Below are positions 8,057-17,860 of a stretch of DNA of 64,000 bases, one piece after another. The notes beneath the pieces are model-generated. The model made no database searches, was not told the DNA's origin, and saw only the letters and a program-made list of their open reading frames with translations. Position 1 is the first letter of the stretch. Every line of letters starts with the position of its first letter. Made by a program: the position numbers and the translations under genes. This stretch comes from Paenibacillus sp. JJ-223 (GTDB lineage Bacteria; Bacillota; Bacilli; Paenibacillales; Paenibacillaceae): contig NZ_CAKMMP010000017.1 of assembly GCF_927798175.1 (NCBI RefSeq), positions 1-64,000 of the forward strand, in the 5' to 3' direction.

Positions 8057-8936
8057 AAGGACGATTCTCCGTCCCTGGCGCGACTTTGCTTTTCCCGCGT
8101 CTGGCCCGCATGAACAGCAGGGTAATCAGCGCGATGACGGCTGCAGCGCCAATGCTGATCCAGATAGAGGCCGAGCCATACTCGTCCGCGTAATCCGTCT
8201 CCCATACCGCGAAGTTGATGTCCATCTCGGATAGCGACTCGGCCCCGAAGGCAAACAGGAACAGCAGCAGCCCGATCAACAGAAGCTTTGGACGGAACAG
8301 GCCCAGTCCTTCGTACTTCATGCCGGGATTGCGGGGTTTGATGCCCAGCAGCGGTTCGATTTTGCCATACAGCATCGGAACGAGGTAGAGCGTTGGCAGC
8401 AGGGCAAACAGGATGCCCGAAAACAACACGTCATTCAGAAACCCGACGCCTTCAATAACAACGATGCTCTCGGCGAGCCCGGGAACGGCTTCAAGCTGTT
8501 CCACGCCGATCCATACCTTTCCGATATCGACCAACGAGCTGAGAAACTGGTGTATGATGACACCCGTCATCGCTGCGACGCCAACCTGTCTGCGGTTACG
8601 GGGATCACTCACCATGCGGCCTGCGACGTACATGGCAAACGAGAACGTGATAAACTTCTCCAGCTCGCCCAGTCCCCCGAATTGCCCCAGCATTAATTCT
8701 CCAAAGATGACCTCACCCATGGCTGCGCCAACGGCCGCAATCATCGGATGGAACAAAATGCACAGCGTAAGCGGAATGAACGCAAAATATTCTACGGATA
8801 ATTCGATGGGGCCCAGCTGCAATTTCGGAATCAACTCGGTGAACATGTTGGACAAACCGTACAGCGACATGGACAGCACAAACACCATCATTTTCTGCGA
8901 AGACGTCAGCGTATAACGCTCAGTCATCTTCTTCAT
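8049..8936 (-). CDS. ECF transporter S (substrate-binding) component, substrate unknown
   Basis: A 295-residue membrane protein with six or more hydrophobic helices, several at residues 15-190 and two more near 222-240 and 258-275. The segment FAFIPLTLCILFHPMIAAVGAAMGE is cut here as two blocks: FAFIPLTLC and FHPMIAAVGAAMGE, typical of the S-component region that packs on EcfT. It is longer than most S components (about 180-200 residues) because of an extra C-terminal membrane region. The substrate cannot be read from the sequence; thiamin precursor, cobalamin or another vitamin would be usual. It is the first gene of the leftward operon, with GGGAGG before its ATG, and faces an RpiR-type regulator that may control it. 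Confidence 0.75.
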   Translation of the reverse strand: MKKMTERYTLTSSQKMMVFVLSMSLYGLSNMFTELIPKLQLGPIELSVEYFAFIPLTLCILFHPMIAAVGAAMGEVIFGELMLGQFGGLGELEKFITFSFAMYVAGRMVSDPRNRRQVGVAAMTGVIIHQFLSSLVDIGKVWIGVEQLEAVPGLAESIVVIEGVGFLNDVLFSGILFALLPTLYLVPMLYGKIEPLLGIKPRNPGMKYEGLGLFRPKLLLIGLLLFLFAFGAESLSEMDINFAVWETDYADEYGSASIWISIGAAAVIALITLLFMRARRGKSKVAPGTENRPYA

Positions 8937-9105
8937 TGGTCATACCTCCCGAAAAGTTTATCGATCAGTGGATCATAGCCACAGTCTAGAGCCGGAATAT
9001 TAACGGGGGAGAGGAGATTTGTAAATCAAACGTAATTTTTATTACAACATTACATAATTAATGAAAAAAATATTACAGAAACAAACCGCTTTCGTTTCGC
9101 GCTGC

Positions 9106-9114
9106 TGGTATACT
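9106..9114 (+). promoter_or_regulatory. Extended -10 element before the RpiR-type gene
   Basis: TGGTATACT fits an extended -10 (TG-N-TATACT), placed 33 bases before the start codon at 9147. No good -35 stands 17 bases upstream, as expected when an extended -10 is used. The region just before it is strongly AT-rich and could carry the divergent ECF-operon promoter. Confidence 0.4.
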
Positions 9115-9146
9115 GGTTGCAGAGACCTCAAAGGAGTGCAAGGGAT

Positions 9147-9980
9147 ATGAACTTGTTTGCCCATAAAGATCAGCTATCGCCAGGACATCAAAAAATCGCC
9201 GATTTCATTGAGCGCCACCCGGAGGACATGTTATTCATGACCGAGCAGGAAATCGCGGACAGGCTTGGAACCAGCATCGCCACGGTATCCCGTTTTTGGC
9301 GTGCCGTCGGCTACGACAATGCCAAAGCGTTCAAGATCCGTCTACGGACTTCGGAGGATACCACTCCCGCCCTCAAACTGAATAAAACGATATCTCGCAT
9401 GGACACCGACAGCCTGCCCGTTCAATTGTTGGAGGCATCCGTCGCGCATTTGCAGGAAACGCTCTCTCACATGAAGAACGGAGATCTGGAGCAGGCCGCC
9501 GTTCTTTTCTCGGAAGCGAGAAGGGTATATGTCTATGCCCCAGGACCTTCGGCAGGATTGGCTGAGCTGCTGTCCTTCCGTTTGTCCAGATTCGGGATGA
9601 CCGTTGTTCGATTGGCAGGAGGCGGACATGAATTGCTGGAAACGCTGATGCATATGCAGAAGGAGGATGTGGTGCTGCTGCTCTGCTTTACCCGCTTGCT
9701 TCCGGAAGCCGAGGTGATTCTCGATTACGCCAGCAATAAGGGCAGCCAGGCCGTTTTGGTGACAGACAGGGAAGATTTGTTATACGGGATGGGGGCATCG
9801 ATTTCGTTCTATGTCAGCCGGGGAGAGCTTGGGGAGTTCCATTCCATGGTCACGCCGCTATTATTGATGGAACAGATGGTGCTCGCTGTCGGGTTGAAAC
9901 AGAAAGAACAGGCGTTAGCCCAGTTGGAGCGGCTTGGCGAACTGCGCAGCCGTTATGCGGACAAGTTGCCTAGAGGATAA
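9147..9980 (+). CDS. MurR/RpiR-family transcriptional regulator
   Basis: A 277-residue regulator. Residues 1-75 form the RpiR-type helix-turn-helix (KIADFIERHPEDM, EQEIADRLGTSIATVSRFWR); residues 110-265 form a SIS sugar-phosphate isomerase-like sensor domain (VYVYAPGPSAGLAELLSFRL, then VVLLLCFTRLLPEA). Such proteins usually respond to phosphosugars. I start at the ATG at 9147, ten bases after AAGGAG; a longer upstream frame includes the probable promoter. It is transcribed away from the ECF operon, from a shared 210-base control region, which makes autoregulation and control of the transporter plausible. A terminator follows. Confidence 0.85.
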   Translation: MNLFAHKDQLSPGHQKIADFIERHPEDMLFMTEQEIADRLGTSIATVSRFWRAVGYDNAKAFKIRLRTSEDTTPALKLNKTISRMDTDSLPVQLLEASVAHLQETLSHMKNGDLEQAAVLFSEARRVYVYAPGPSAGLAELLSFRLSRFGMTVVRLAGGGHELLETLMHMQKEDVVLLLCFTRLLPEAEVILDYASNKGSQAVLVTDREDLLYGMGASISFYVSRGELGEFHSMVTPLLLMEQMVLAVGLKQKEQALAQLERLGELRSRYADKLPRG

Positions 9981-10019
9981 CGGGGCCTCTATTTAAGATG
10001 TCTATGTTTGCATCGACAT

Positions 10020-10047
10020 AAGCCGCGTGCGTTGCGCGGCTTTTTTG
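10020..10047 (+). terminator. Intrinsic terminator after the RpiR-type gene
   Basis: A GC-rich hairpin with arms AGCCGCG and CGCGGCT around a short loop is followed directly by TTTTTTG. It lies about 40 bases after the regulator's stop codon. Confidence 0.85.
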
Positions 10048-10147
10048 TCGTTTAGTTGCAAATATTGTCACATAAGGTCATAGAATAAATGATCCGAATG
10101 TTGTATGATCGCTGCATTACAGTATTTAGGCGGAGGGATCCATTACT

Positions 10148-11062
10148 GTGTTAGAGGCGCTGAAGGAAGATGCGGTCACTGATGATTTGGTTGTTAAGGC
10201 CATCGAGAGAAGTTTGGCCATCATTCGTTTTGATTTGAATCGTCAGGTAGTGTATGTCAATGATGTATTTGCATCCACTATGGGTTATACCAAGGAAGAG
10301 ATGATTGGCATGAGCCATAGGCAGCTATGTTTTGACGAATTTGTAAACCGACCCGAGTACGAAGCGTTCTGGAAGAGCATTTTAAACGGGAACAGCTTCC
10401 AGGACAAGATTGAACGCAAACATGCACAGGGGAGTTCTGTCTGGCTGGAAGCGACCTACATGCCGATTTATGATAAAAAGAACGAACGCATTCTAGGGGT
10501 TTCCAAAATAGCCACGGATATTACGAAGCGACAGAACAGCATTGCCACCGTTGTTAATGAATTGAAAACGTTATCCCACGGATTGAACGAGCAGGCGGAA
10601 GAGGGAACGGCGCGAAGCAAAGAACTGCTCTCCAGCATAGCACTGATCTCCCAGGTGGCTGCTAACAACCAATCGACGCTTGCCCATCTGCAGCAGCAGG
10701 CGGCTGACATTCAGGGCGTAGTCAAAACGGTCCGGGACATTGCTTCGCAAACGCAACTATTGGCGCTGAATGCTGCCATTGAGGCGGCGCATGCCGGGGA
10801 GTATGGAAGAGGCTTCGATATCGTGGCGAAGGAAGTGAAAAAGCTGTCCGCCATGGTTGAAAACTCCATCAACGAAATCCGCGACAGCGTGCAAGGGATC
10901 ACCCAGGAAATTCACAACATTTCCAAAGGCACCGAGCAGGTAAGACAGTATGTAGAACAAAGCGAAAAACAGATCGAGGTTACGCTTCGGGACTTTACGA
11001 ACACGGCGGAATCCGCGCAGCTGCTCGACATCAAGGCAGGGCACGTATCCGAGATGGTATGA
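10148..11062 (+). CDS. Soluble PAS-domain methyl-accepting chemotaxis protein
   Basis: A 304-residue signalling protein without any transmembrane segment. Residues 15-130 are a PAS domain (FDLNRQVVYVNDVFASTMGY, KIATDITKRQ at its end); residues 150-290 are a shortened chemoreceptor signalling domain with the conserved hairpin tip (TQLLALNAAIEAAHAGE, GRGFDIVAKEVKKLS). Membrane-free PAS receptors sense redox state, ligands or gases inside the cell and feed CheA/CheW. The chain stops soon after the tip, so the full set of methylation helices is missing or short. The start is a GTG at 10148 with GGCGGAGGG upstream. It is monocistronic with a strong terminator. Confidence 0.88.
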   Translation: MLEALKEDAVTDDLVVKAIERSLAIIRFDLNRQVVYVNDVFASTMGYTKEEMIGMSHRQLCFDEFVNRPEYEAFWKSILNGNSFQDKIERKHAQGSSVWLEATYMPIYDKKNERILGVSKIATDITKRQNSIATVVNELKTLSHGLNEQAEEGTARSKELLSSIALISQVAANNQSTLAHLQQQAADIQGVVKTVRDIASQTQLLALNAAIEAAHAGEYGRGFDIVAKEVKKLSAMVENSINEIRDSVQGITQEIHNISKGTEQVRQYVEQSEKQIEVTLRDFTNTAESAQLLDIKAGHVSEMV

Positions 11063-11097
11063 ACCAGGCGATGGTCGATTGCTGATTTAAAAATACA

Positions 11098-11130
11098 GGC
11101 AGATTCCCGAATACGGAATCTGCCCTTTTG
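11098..11130 (+). terminator. Intrinsic terminator after the PAS chemoreceptor gene
   Basis: A perfect 10-pair stem (GGCAGATTCC with GGAATCTGCC) around a 7-base loop is followed by CTTTTG. The T-run is short, but the stem is strong. Confidence 0.8.
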
Positions 11131-11304
11131 CCGTTGCCGATGCAAGGCAACGTGCGAAAAGCTTGCAAAAACGGGAATTATTGTGAGCCGACGGGGACAC
11201 AATACTTTGGAAAACTCAAAAGCTTATGGCGATGCCTTGCATTTAAATCATGCCTTTTGTAACAACTGCGGGATTTTCTTTCAGAGGCAAGGAAGCCAGT
11301 AGCT

Positions 11305-13059
11305 ATGAGAAGCCATGGTATTGGGGGGAGGAAGATGTGGTCTAAGCTGCTCAGTTATATACCGGAAGGTTCCGTATGGTTTCAAGCCATCGTATTGGTC
11401 ATCGTTCCCGTCGTCATACTGTACGTTTCCCGTTGGTTGAATGATGCCATTAAGAGAGGCAGCTTCAAAAAGGCAAAACCTTCAAATCTGGAGCGGGCGG
11501 GGGGAGCTTCTCCAGGGAGCGCATCGGAGCAAGACCAGCATCCGGAAACGGGGAGATATGCCAACATCAAAATAAGCGGGAAATATTCCACGGACATCGT
11601 TAGCATCAGGGAAACGGTGGCCCGGAATGCGGACGTTTACATTCGGGAGCTGACGATCAAGGGGACCGACATCCGAATTGCGGCCGTATTTACCGAAGGA
11701 TTGATCGATCCCAGTCTCTTCGACCAGTCCCTGATGGCACCGCTTATGACGGATGGTATCCCTGAGGAAGAGCTCGAGCGCTTTTCCCAAGCCGAGGGAT
11801 CCAGCCTCCTCGAATCGTTTCTGCTGAATCGCTTGCTTATGGTGAGTGTATACGAAGAGACGCAATCGCTGCAGAAGTTCGCTCTGGGCGTCCTCGGGGG
11901 CAAAACGGGCTTGATTGTGGACGGCGTGCCTAAAGCTTTCATTATCGGGGGACCGCAGGGAAAGACCCGCAGCATCGATGAACCCTTATCAGAGGCGCTT
12001 CTCCGTGGACCGCGAATCGGATTCACCGAGGAGTTGAGCGACAACACGGGCATATTGCGTCGATATGGAAGCGATCAAAGCTTATTTATTGAGAAGTATC
12101 AGGTAGGCACCCGGGTCAAAAAAGATCTGGCGATTGCGTACATGCAGGATATTGCGGACCCCAAATTGGTCGAGGAAGTCAGAGAACGGGTCAATGCGAT
12201 GGAAATGGATATTATGCTGGAGTCCGGATATGTGGAGCAGCTGATCGAGGACAACACGTTTAGTCCTTTTCAGCAAGTGCTCAACACCGAAAGGCCTGAC
12301 CGGGTTATGGGTGCGCTTCTGGAAGGAAGGGTGGCCATATTGCTGGACGGCACGCCTTTTGTACTCGTCGTTCCGGTGACCTTCAGCATGCTGCTTCAGT
12401 CCCCCGAGGATTATTACGAACGCTGGATTCCGGGGACTTTCTTGAGAATGCTGAGATTTCTGGCGGCGATGTTGGCACTGCTTGCCCCCGCCTTGTACAT
12501 TTCGTTTATCTCGTTCCACCCCGGACTGATTCCGACCAAGCTTGTTCTAACGATTATCGAAACCAGGACGGGGGTGCCGTTTCCGTCGATTATCGAGGTG
12601 CTCATCATGGAGCTTTCGATCGAGATCCTTCGCGAAGCCGGAATCCGGCTGCCCAAACCGATCGGGCCTGCGATGGGCATCGTTGGCGGTTTGATTATCG
12701 GACAGGCTGCCGTGCAGGCAGGGATCATCAGTCAGTTCCTGGTTATTGTCGTTGCCGTGACGGCCATTTCTTCGTTTACCATCCCGGTATACAGCGCGGG
12801 ATTGACCTTGCGGATATTGCGTTTTGCAGCCATGTTCAGCGCGGCGGTGCTTGGGCTGTTCGGCGTGGTCATGTTTTTCCTGTTGATTTGCACGCATTTG
12901 GCCCGTTTGTCGAGCTTCGGTGCGCCTTACGTGGCTCCGGCCGTTCCTTACAGTCTGCGGGACTGGAAAGACTTCATCATTCGCGCTCCTATCCGAATGA
13001 TGAGATTGCGGCCGAAATTGGCCAATCCGGAGGACGAAGATCGCACAAATAAACAATGA
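11305..13059 (+). CDS. GerA-family spore germination protein, A subunit
   Basis: A 584-residue subunit of a nutrient germinant receptor in the spore inner membrane. It has one N-terminal hydrophobic segment (AIVLVIVPVVILYVSRW), a large soluble GerA domain (about residues 85-380) with the family pattern GKTGLIVDGVPKAFIIGG and ALLEGRVAILLDGTPFVLVV, then about five membrane helices (370-560) containing LPKPIGPAMGIVGGLIIGQA. I use the ATG at 11305, nine bases after AAGGAAG; an ATG ten codons later sits only three bases behind GGGAGG. It heads a three-gene A-B-C operon. Germinant specificity cannot be read. Expression would be expected in the forespore, but I found no clear sigma-G promoter. Confidence 0.92.
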   Translation: MRSHGIGGRKMWSKLLSYIPEGSVWFQAIVLVIVPVVILYVSRWLNDAIKRGSFKKAKPSNLERAGGASPGSASEQDQHPETGRYANIKISGKYSTDIVSIRETVARNADVYIRELTIKGTDIRIAAVFTEGLIDPSLFDQSLMAPLMTDGIPEEELERFSQAEGSSLLESFLLNRLLMVSVYEETQSLQKFALGVLGGKTGLIVDGVPKAFIIGGPQGKTRSIDEPLSEALLRGPRIGFTEELSDNTGILRRYGSDQSLFIEKYQVGTRVKKDLAIAYMQDIADPKLVEEVRERVNAMEMDIMLESGYVEQLIEDNTFSPFQQVLNTERPDRVMGALLEGRVAILLDGTPFVLVVPVTFSMLLQSPEDYYERWIPGTFLRMLRFLAAMLALLAPALYISFISFHPGLIPTKLVLTIIETRTGVPFPSIIEVLIMELSIEILREAGIRLPKPIGPAMGIVGGLIIGQAAVQAGIISQFLVIVVAVTAISSFTIPVYSAGLTLRILRFAAMFSAAVLGLFGVVMFFLLICTHLARLSSFGAPYVAPAVPYSLRDWKDFIIRAPIRMMRLRPKLANPEDEDRTNKQ

Positions 13060-13078
13060 GGCATGGAGGTGAGACAGA

Positions 13079-14179
13079 ATGGAAGGCTCCCAGCAAAAGA
13101 TTAGTACGGCTCAGGCTGTCGTGGTCATCGTAAACTACATGCTTGGTGCGGGCATATTGACACTGCCCCGCACGACGAGCAAAGCAGTCGGGACACCCGA
13201 CGTATGGATTTCGATCCTGTTGTCCGGCTTGGTCATCACGGGCGTCGGTCTCATTCTGGTCACCTTGTGCAAGAGATTTCCGGGAAAGACGGTCTTCGAA
13301 TTCATGGGAGAAATAACCGGCACATGGATTGCCTTCATCTTGGGATTCGCGATGATTGTTTACTTTATCGTGATCTCCGCGTTCGAAATTCGCATCATGG
13401 CGGATGTGACGGGCATGTATTTGTTGGAAAGGACCCCTACCTGGGCCATGGTCATGGTATTTATGTGGATCGGTATTTATCTGATTACGGGAGGACTCCA
13501 GGTCATCATTCGGGTGCTCGAGATCATTTTGCCCTTGACGTTGGTGATTTTCGTCGTGCAAATTTTGCTGGGGATGCAGTTGTTTGAAATCAGCAATCTG
13601 CGTCCTGTGCTTGGCGAAGGAATCATGCCGGTCTTCAAGGGATTACAGCCCTCGCTCCTGTCATTTACAGGGTATGAAGCGATGTTTATTCTGACCGCGT
13701 ACATGAAAAATCCAAAAACGAGCAATAGGGCGGTTGCTTGGGGAGTCAGCATTTCCACCATCATTTATTTGATTACGGTGGTTATGGTTGTAGGCAGTCT
13801 TTCGCTGGATGGCATCCAGACCCGAACGTGGCCGACTCTGGATTTGGTCCGAAGCTTCGAAATCAAGGGACTCGTTTTCGAACGTTTTGAATCCCTGCTT
13901 TTGGTTCTCTGGATTATGCAAATGTTCTCCACGTGTACCATTACGCATTATTGTGCTTCGATCGGCATTCGCGAGTTGTTTCGGTCCAAGAAGACCCATT
14001 TCATCATGTACCTGCTGCTTCCCGTCATTTATATCGCTGCGCTGATGCCGAAAAATTTGGATGAAACCTTTGCTTTAGGCGACATGCTGGGAACGATCTC
14101 GATAGCCCTGTTTGCCGTTCTGCCGCTGCTTCTTTTGCTTCTCAGCATGATTCGCAAGAAAGGAGGAAAACAGGCATGA
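13079..14179 (+). CDS. GerB-family spore germination permease subunit
   Basis: A 366-residue membrane protein with ten predicted helices and the APC-transporter-like fold of GerB subunits (endospore germination permease). The N-terminus ISTAQAVVVIVNYMLGAGIL is typical, as is the glycine-rich first helix. GerB is thought to bind the nutrient germinant within its membrane pocket. The ATG at 13079 follows GGAGG. It lies 19 bases after the A-subunit gene and overlaps the C-subunit gene by four bases (ATGA), so the three are made together. Confidence 0.92.
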   Translation: MEGSQQKISTAQAVVVIVNYMLGAGILTLPRTTSKAVGTPDVWISILLSGLVITGVGLILVTLCKRFPGKTVFEFMGEITGTWIAFILGFAMIVYFIVISAFEIRIMADVTGMYLLERTPTWAMVMVFMWIGIYLITGGLQVIIRVLEIILPLTLVIFVVQILLGMQLFEISNLRPVLGEGIMPVFKGLQPSLLSFTGYEAMFILTAYMKNPKTSNRAVAWGVSISTIIYLITVVMVVGSLSLDGIQTRTWPTLDLVRSFEIKGLVFERFESLLLVLWIMQMFSTCTITHYCASIGIRELFRSKKTHFIMYLLLPVIYIAALMPKNLDETFALGDMLGTISIALFAVLPLLLLLLSMIRKKGGKQA

Positions 14180-15378
14180 ATCAAGTGCGTTCCTTGTTGC
14201 GCATTATGGCTGCACTTGCTGCACTGCTAATTATATCGGGTTGCTGGAGCAGCAGGGAGATCGAGGAATTGAGCGTTTACGTGGGCCTCGGCCTCGACGT
14301 CGGCGAGGAGACGGCATTCGAAAAAAACATCGCTTCCCAAGGGGGCAACTACTCGAAGGAAAATAACGTGACAGCGACGGTCCAAATTGCGCCGGGATTT
14401 TCCAAACAACAACAGGGCGGAGGATCGGGCTCTCCTTCGTCCGGAAAAACATCGTATTCCAACGAACAGCTCAGCGGGGATTCGCTGCTGCAAATCTTTC
14501 GCCAATTTGCCCTTCGGCGGGATCGTCCGTTAATCGGGCATCATTTGAAGGTGATCGTCATATCCAAAGACGTTTTGAAAAAATACAGGATGGACCAACT
14601 GCTTGATTTCGTGCTGCGGGATAATGACATTCGGCCTAACACGCTGGTCATCATCAGCCATCGCAGCGCCAGGGAAGTGTTGACTTCCCAAGATCCTACC
14701 CGCATCCCTGCATTCTACCTGACCAACACAACCCGCAATGCCTATATGACGACGAAAATTATGGAACCGGTGACGCTCGCCATGGTGGATGCCAAAATGC
14801 AGGCCGGTTCCAGCTTTCTGCTGCAGAACGTGCTTTCCTACGATGGAGAGGACAAGTTTTCGGGGGCGAGCATTATCGATGGCAAAACGACCAAATTCAT
14901 CGGAGAGCTTAGCCAAACCGACCTGGAAGGGTTAGCATGGATCACGGACAGATCCGGCGGGGGAGTGTTGAAAAGCTATAGAAAGAACGGCTTTACCATC
15001 GTTTACGAGATGAAAAAGAAAAAAACGAAGGTCATTCCGCATGTCCGCGGCAACGAAATTTCGTTTCATGTGGACGTGAAATCGGAAGGATGGATGATGG
15101 AAGACTGGACCGCGCCCGAGAAGGAAGAAAAGGGCGCTTACCTGAAGGAGCTGGAAAAGGACTTTGCCGAATTGGCCGAACAGCAGATCAAACAGGTCCT
15201 GTACAAGATGCAGCATACCCATAAAGTGGATGTAGGCGATTTCGGGGAGAGCCTGCGCATTCATTATCCAAAGGTTTGGAAAAAGGTAAAAAAGGATTGG
15301 GACGAAGTTTTCAGCACAGTGCCCATTACGTATGACGTGAAAGTAAACATCACCAACCCGGGATCGTCGACGCAATAA
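14176..15378 (+). CDS. Ger(x)C-family spore germination lipoprotein
   Basis: A 400-residue lipoprotein. Residues 1-22 are a signal peptide with lipobox IISGC-W, so Cys 23 would be lipidated; the next residues WSSREIEEL are the hallmark of the Ger(x)C family. The rest is the usual three-domain GerC ectodomain, with DRPLIGHHLKVIVISK and DNDIRPNTLVIIS in the middle part. A stretch at about residues 75-98 is Gly/Ser/Gln-rich and probably disordered. It anchors to the outer face of the spore inner membrane and completes the receptor. It is the last gene of the operon, with a terminator 20 bases downstream. Confidence 0.92.
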   Translation: MNQVRSLLRIMAALAALLIISGCWSSREIEELSVYVGLGLDVGEETAFEKNIASQGGNYSKENNVTATVQIAPGFSKQQQGGGSGSPSSGKTSYSNEQLSGDSLLQIFRQFALRRDRPLIGHHLKVIVISKDVLKKYRMDQLLDFVLRDNDIRPNTLVIISHRSAREVLTSQDPTRIPAFYLTNTTRNAYMTTKIMEPVTLAMVDAKMQAGSSFLLQNVLSYDGEDKFSGASIIDGKTTKFIGELSQTDLEGLAWITDRSGGGVLKSYRKNGFTIVYEMKKKKTKVIPHVRGNEISFHVDVKSEGWMMEDWTAPEKEEKGAYLKELEKDFAELAEQQIKQVLYKMQHTHKVDVGDFGESLRIHYPKVWKKVKKDWDEVFSTVPITYDVKVNITNPGSSTQ

Positions 15379-15397
15379 CGAATGAACGCATGAAGGC

Positions 15398-15447
15398 ATG
15401 AAAGCAGGCTGATCTTCCAGATAAGAAGGACAGCCTGCTTTCATTTG
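15398..15447. terminator. Shared terminator between the ger operon and the FtsX-type permease gene
   Basis: A perfect 14-pair stem (ATGAAAGCAGGCTG with CAGCCTGCTTTCAT) with a 19-base loop sits between convergent genes. The flanks carry only short T-runs, but the stem is strong in both directions. Confidence 0.75.
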
Positions 15448-15458
15448 CGTATAACTGT

Positions 15459-17858
15459 TCATTCAACGACCAGATCCCGTGGAGAGGCTTCCCTGATCAC
15501 TCGTGAAGATGCCCACGATCCAAGCGCGGCAGCCGGTATGCTCAAGCCGGAAAACATCAGGATGCCGGATCCGTTCAAAATAAGGGGCAGATCGACAATG
15601 CCGTATCCTGAGAGGACCGTTTCAAGCAGAAACGGCAGCAAATATACGCCTACCGCTATTCCGAAAAGGGAACCGACCAACGCAACGCCCGCAGTTGCGG
15701 CGGCAATCGACAGGCGGAGCTGACGCGACGTCATGCCCAAGGATTTGTAGATGCCATACGTCCGCGATTCTTTGCGAATGTTGATTCGGCAAGTGCTGAA
15801 AATGATGATGAACGTAACGGCAAGGAACAGCATTCCGATCAGGCACATCGGATAGATCAGCACGTTGGCGGCCTCGGTATAGACGGAATCAAGCAGTACT
15901 TTCTGGGTGACGACCGAAACCGATCCCTGGAATGGCTCGTTCAACCGTTTGGCGACCGCAGCGGCATCCGTTTTGTCTCGGACTTGAATGAACGCGACGT
16001 CGGCATCGCTGTAATCCGGATCGACGGTTCGCATGGCCTCGGCCGTGATGCGCCCGGATATGGACATGTTGGCAATGGCCTGATACGTGCCGGTGATGAT
16101 GAACGTACGTTTTTGGCCTTCGATATACAGCTCGATGAGGTCCCCTACATCTTTGTTTAACATGCGGCTAACCCCTACGCCGATCGAAATCTCATTTTTC
16201 CGCACAGGGTCATTGCCGTGCAGCGTTTCGAATCCAAGCTCCCGATAGTTTCCGTCCAGCACGCTGAGCGCCAGGCTAACCGAATCGTGCTGATTGGCAT
16301 GATTCGGTTCGGGTACCGTAATTCCAGTGACATTCCCTTGCCACGCCACGTTCTCGATCTGTGCTTCCTCTTCCAAGGCCCGTTCCATTTCGGCGCGCGG
16401 AAAGGCGCCTTTGTCCACGATGACTGCCGCAATATCCGCCTGATCATAACCCCACTTGGCGGCAGTTTGATGAATCTCCGTGATGCTTGTCATTAACGCA
16501 TACCCGAAGACCAGCACGGAGGAGGCCATGGTGGTAAGCAGCAGCAATAGAAGTGAACTTTTTCCGTATTTCATGATGCTTCGCATGCCGACCGCAGCGC
16601 CAACAGGTATCGTGGCAAAACTCATCCAGCGCGTCAGCGATAAATTCATTCTTCGCGCTGCGCGGGCATGGTCCGTTTCCGACATGCCGTACCGGATGGC
16701 CTGTACAGGCTGGATGCGGCCTGCTTTTGAGGCATATACGATGACGAACAGGATGACAAGCAGGAAAAGCAGCACGGCCAACATCAGTACCAAGCCTGTT
16801 CCCCGAATCGCCAAATCTTCATTGCCTGCACGAAGGGATGACGTGGAAATGCCGATGATGAACCTGGACATGATGAGGCTCAGCGCAGTTCCGGGAAGGA
16901 TGGCAGCGAAAGCGAGCAGGGCGTATTGAATCGCATAAGTGCCGATGGTCGAAAGGGATGTGAAGCCGAGGGACTTCAAAATTCCGATCGTTCTATAGTT
17001 CGCCAGAATCGAATCCGAAATCGTGAACCCGATGGTCATCAGTGCAATAATCAACATGACAATGCCTAGAAAAATCATGATAAAACCGACGATTTGATGG
17101 ATGATCAGATAAAAGGAAGCGATGCTCTCGAATTCCATCTTCGTTTCGAGAAAGGGGATTCCGTTTTCGTCGGCATAGCGATCCCAGTACCTTGGACTCG
17201 TCTCGTAGTCATCGAAATGGAGGCCTATCATAGAATAATCTTTGCCGCTTCCGGAGAATACGTTGCGGTAATCCGCTTCGTTCATCCAGATCCGGGCAGT
17301 ATTGGTGAACGGGGCGCCATAAGGCACGTCAATCCGAATACCGCTGACGACCAAATCGATGGTTGCTGCGTCTGCGTTAAAGCTGACAGTATCGCCTAAG
17401 GATATGTCGTATGCGTTCGACATGGAGGTTGGAATCCAGATCGTGCCCCGCGCAGGGACATCAGAAGGCGTACCATCCGCAAAAATGGGTTTATCAACGG
17501 CCCAAGGCTGCTCCGGCGTATCGATCATATATAGGTATATGTTGGGGAATTGCTCACCATGGAAGGTGATTCCCGACAACGTCCGATATCTGAGCAGTGG
17601 AGAGACGTCGACGCCTTTTTGGGAGGTCCACCAGTCGTGGTCGGCCTGGGGATCGTTCAAGCCTTTTTCAAAGGTCAGCACCTGATGCGAGCCGTTGGTG
17701 CGGGCATGCATTTCTTCGAACTGGTTGCCCGTGTTGGCCAATACGATGAAAGCTGTGGATACAAGCAGGGTTGAGAGCAGGATGAGCAGGGCAATGAAAA
17801 CATTTTGAAGCTTGCTTTTGCGCAGACGGGAGAAACTCAGTTTCAGCACGGCCAGCAT
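15459..17858 (-). CDS. FtsX-family ABC transporter permease
   Basis: A 799-residue permease with an N-terminal helix, a large extracytoplasmic part (about 45-235), three helices around 250-390 forming the first FtsX domain, another helix near 430, a second extracytoplasmic part (about 455-650) and a final FtsX domain with three helices (670-790). This double-FtsX layout is that of MacB/LolCE-like or antimicrobial-peptide-type exporters in Gram-positive bacteria. It partners the ATPase immediately upstream, separated by two bases. With the two-component genes it probably forms one leftward operon that senses and responds to envelope stress or peptide antibiotics; that role is inferred from context. 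Confidence 0.87.
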   Translation of the reverse strand: MLAVLKLSFSRLRKSKLQNVFIALLILLSTLLVSTAFIVLANTGNQFEEMHARTNGSHQVLTFEKGLNDPQADHDWWTSQKGVDVSPLLRYRTLSGITFHGEQFPNIYLYMIDTPEQPWAVDKPIFADGTPSDVPARGTIWIPTSMSNAYDISLGDTVSFNADAATIDLVVSGIRIDVPYGAPFTNTARIWMNEADYRNVFSGSGKDYSMIGLHFDDYETSPRYWDRYADENGIPFLETKMEFESIASFYLIIHQIVGFIMIFLGIVMLIIALMTIGFTISDSILANYRTIGILKSLGFTSLSTIGTYAIQYALLAFAAILPGTALSLIMSRFIIGISTSSLRAGNEDLAIRGTGLVLMLAVLLFLLVILFVIVYASKAGRIQPVQAIRYGMSETDHARAARRMNLSLTRWMSFATIPVGAAVGMRSIMKYGKSSLLLLLLTTMASSVLVFGYALMTSITEIHQTAAKWGYDQADIAAVIVDKGAFPRAEMERALEEEAQIENVAWQGNVTGITVPEPNHANQHDSVSLALSVLDGNYRELGFETLHGNDPVRKNEISIGVGVSRMLNKDVGDLIELYIEGQKRTFIITGTYQAIANMSISGRITAEAMRTVDPDYSDADVAFIQVRDKTDAAAVAKRLNEPFQGSVSVVTQKVLLDSVYTEAANVLIYPMCLIGMLFLAVTFIIIFSTCRINIRKESRTYGIYKSLGMTSRQLRLSIAAATAGVALVGSLFGIAVGVYLLPFLLETVLSGYGIVDLPLILNGSGILMFSGLSIPAAALGSWASSRVIREASPRDLVVE

Positions 17859-17860
17859 GT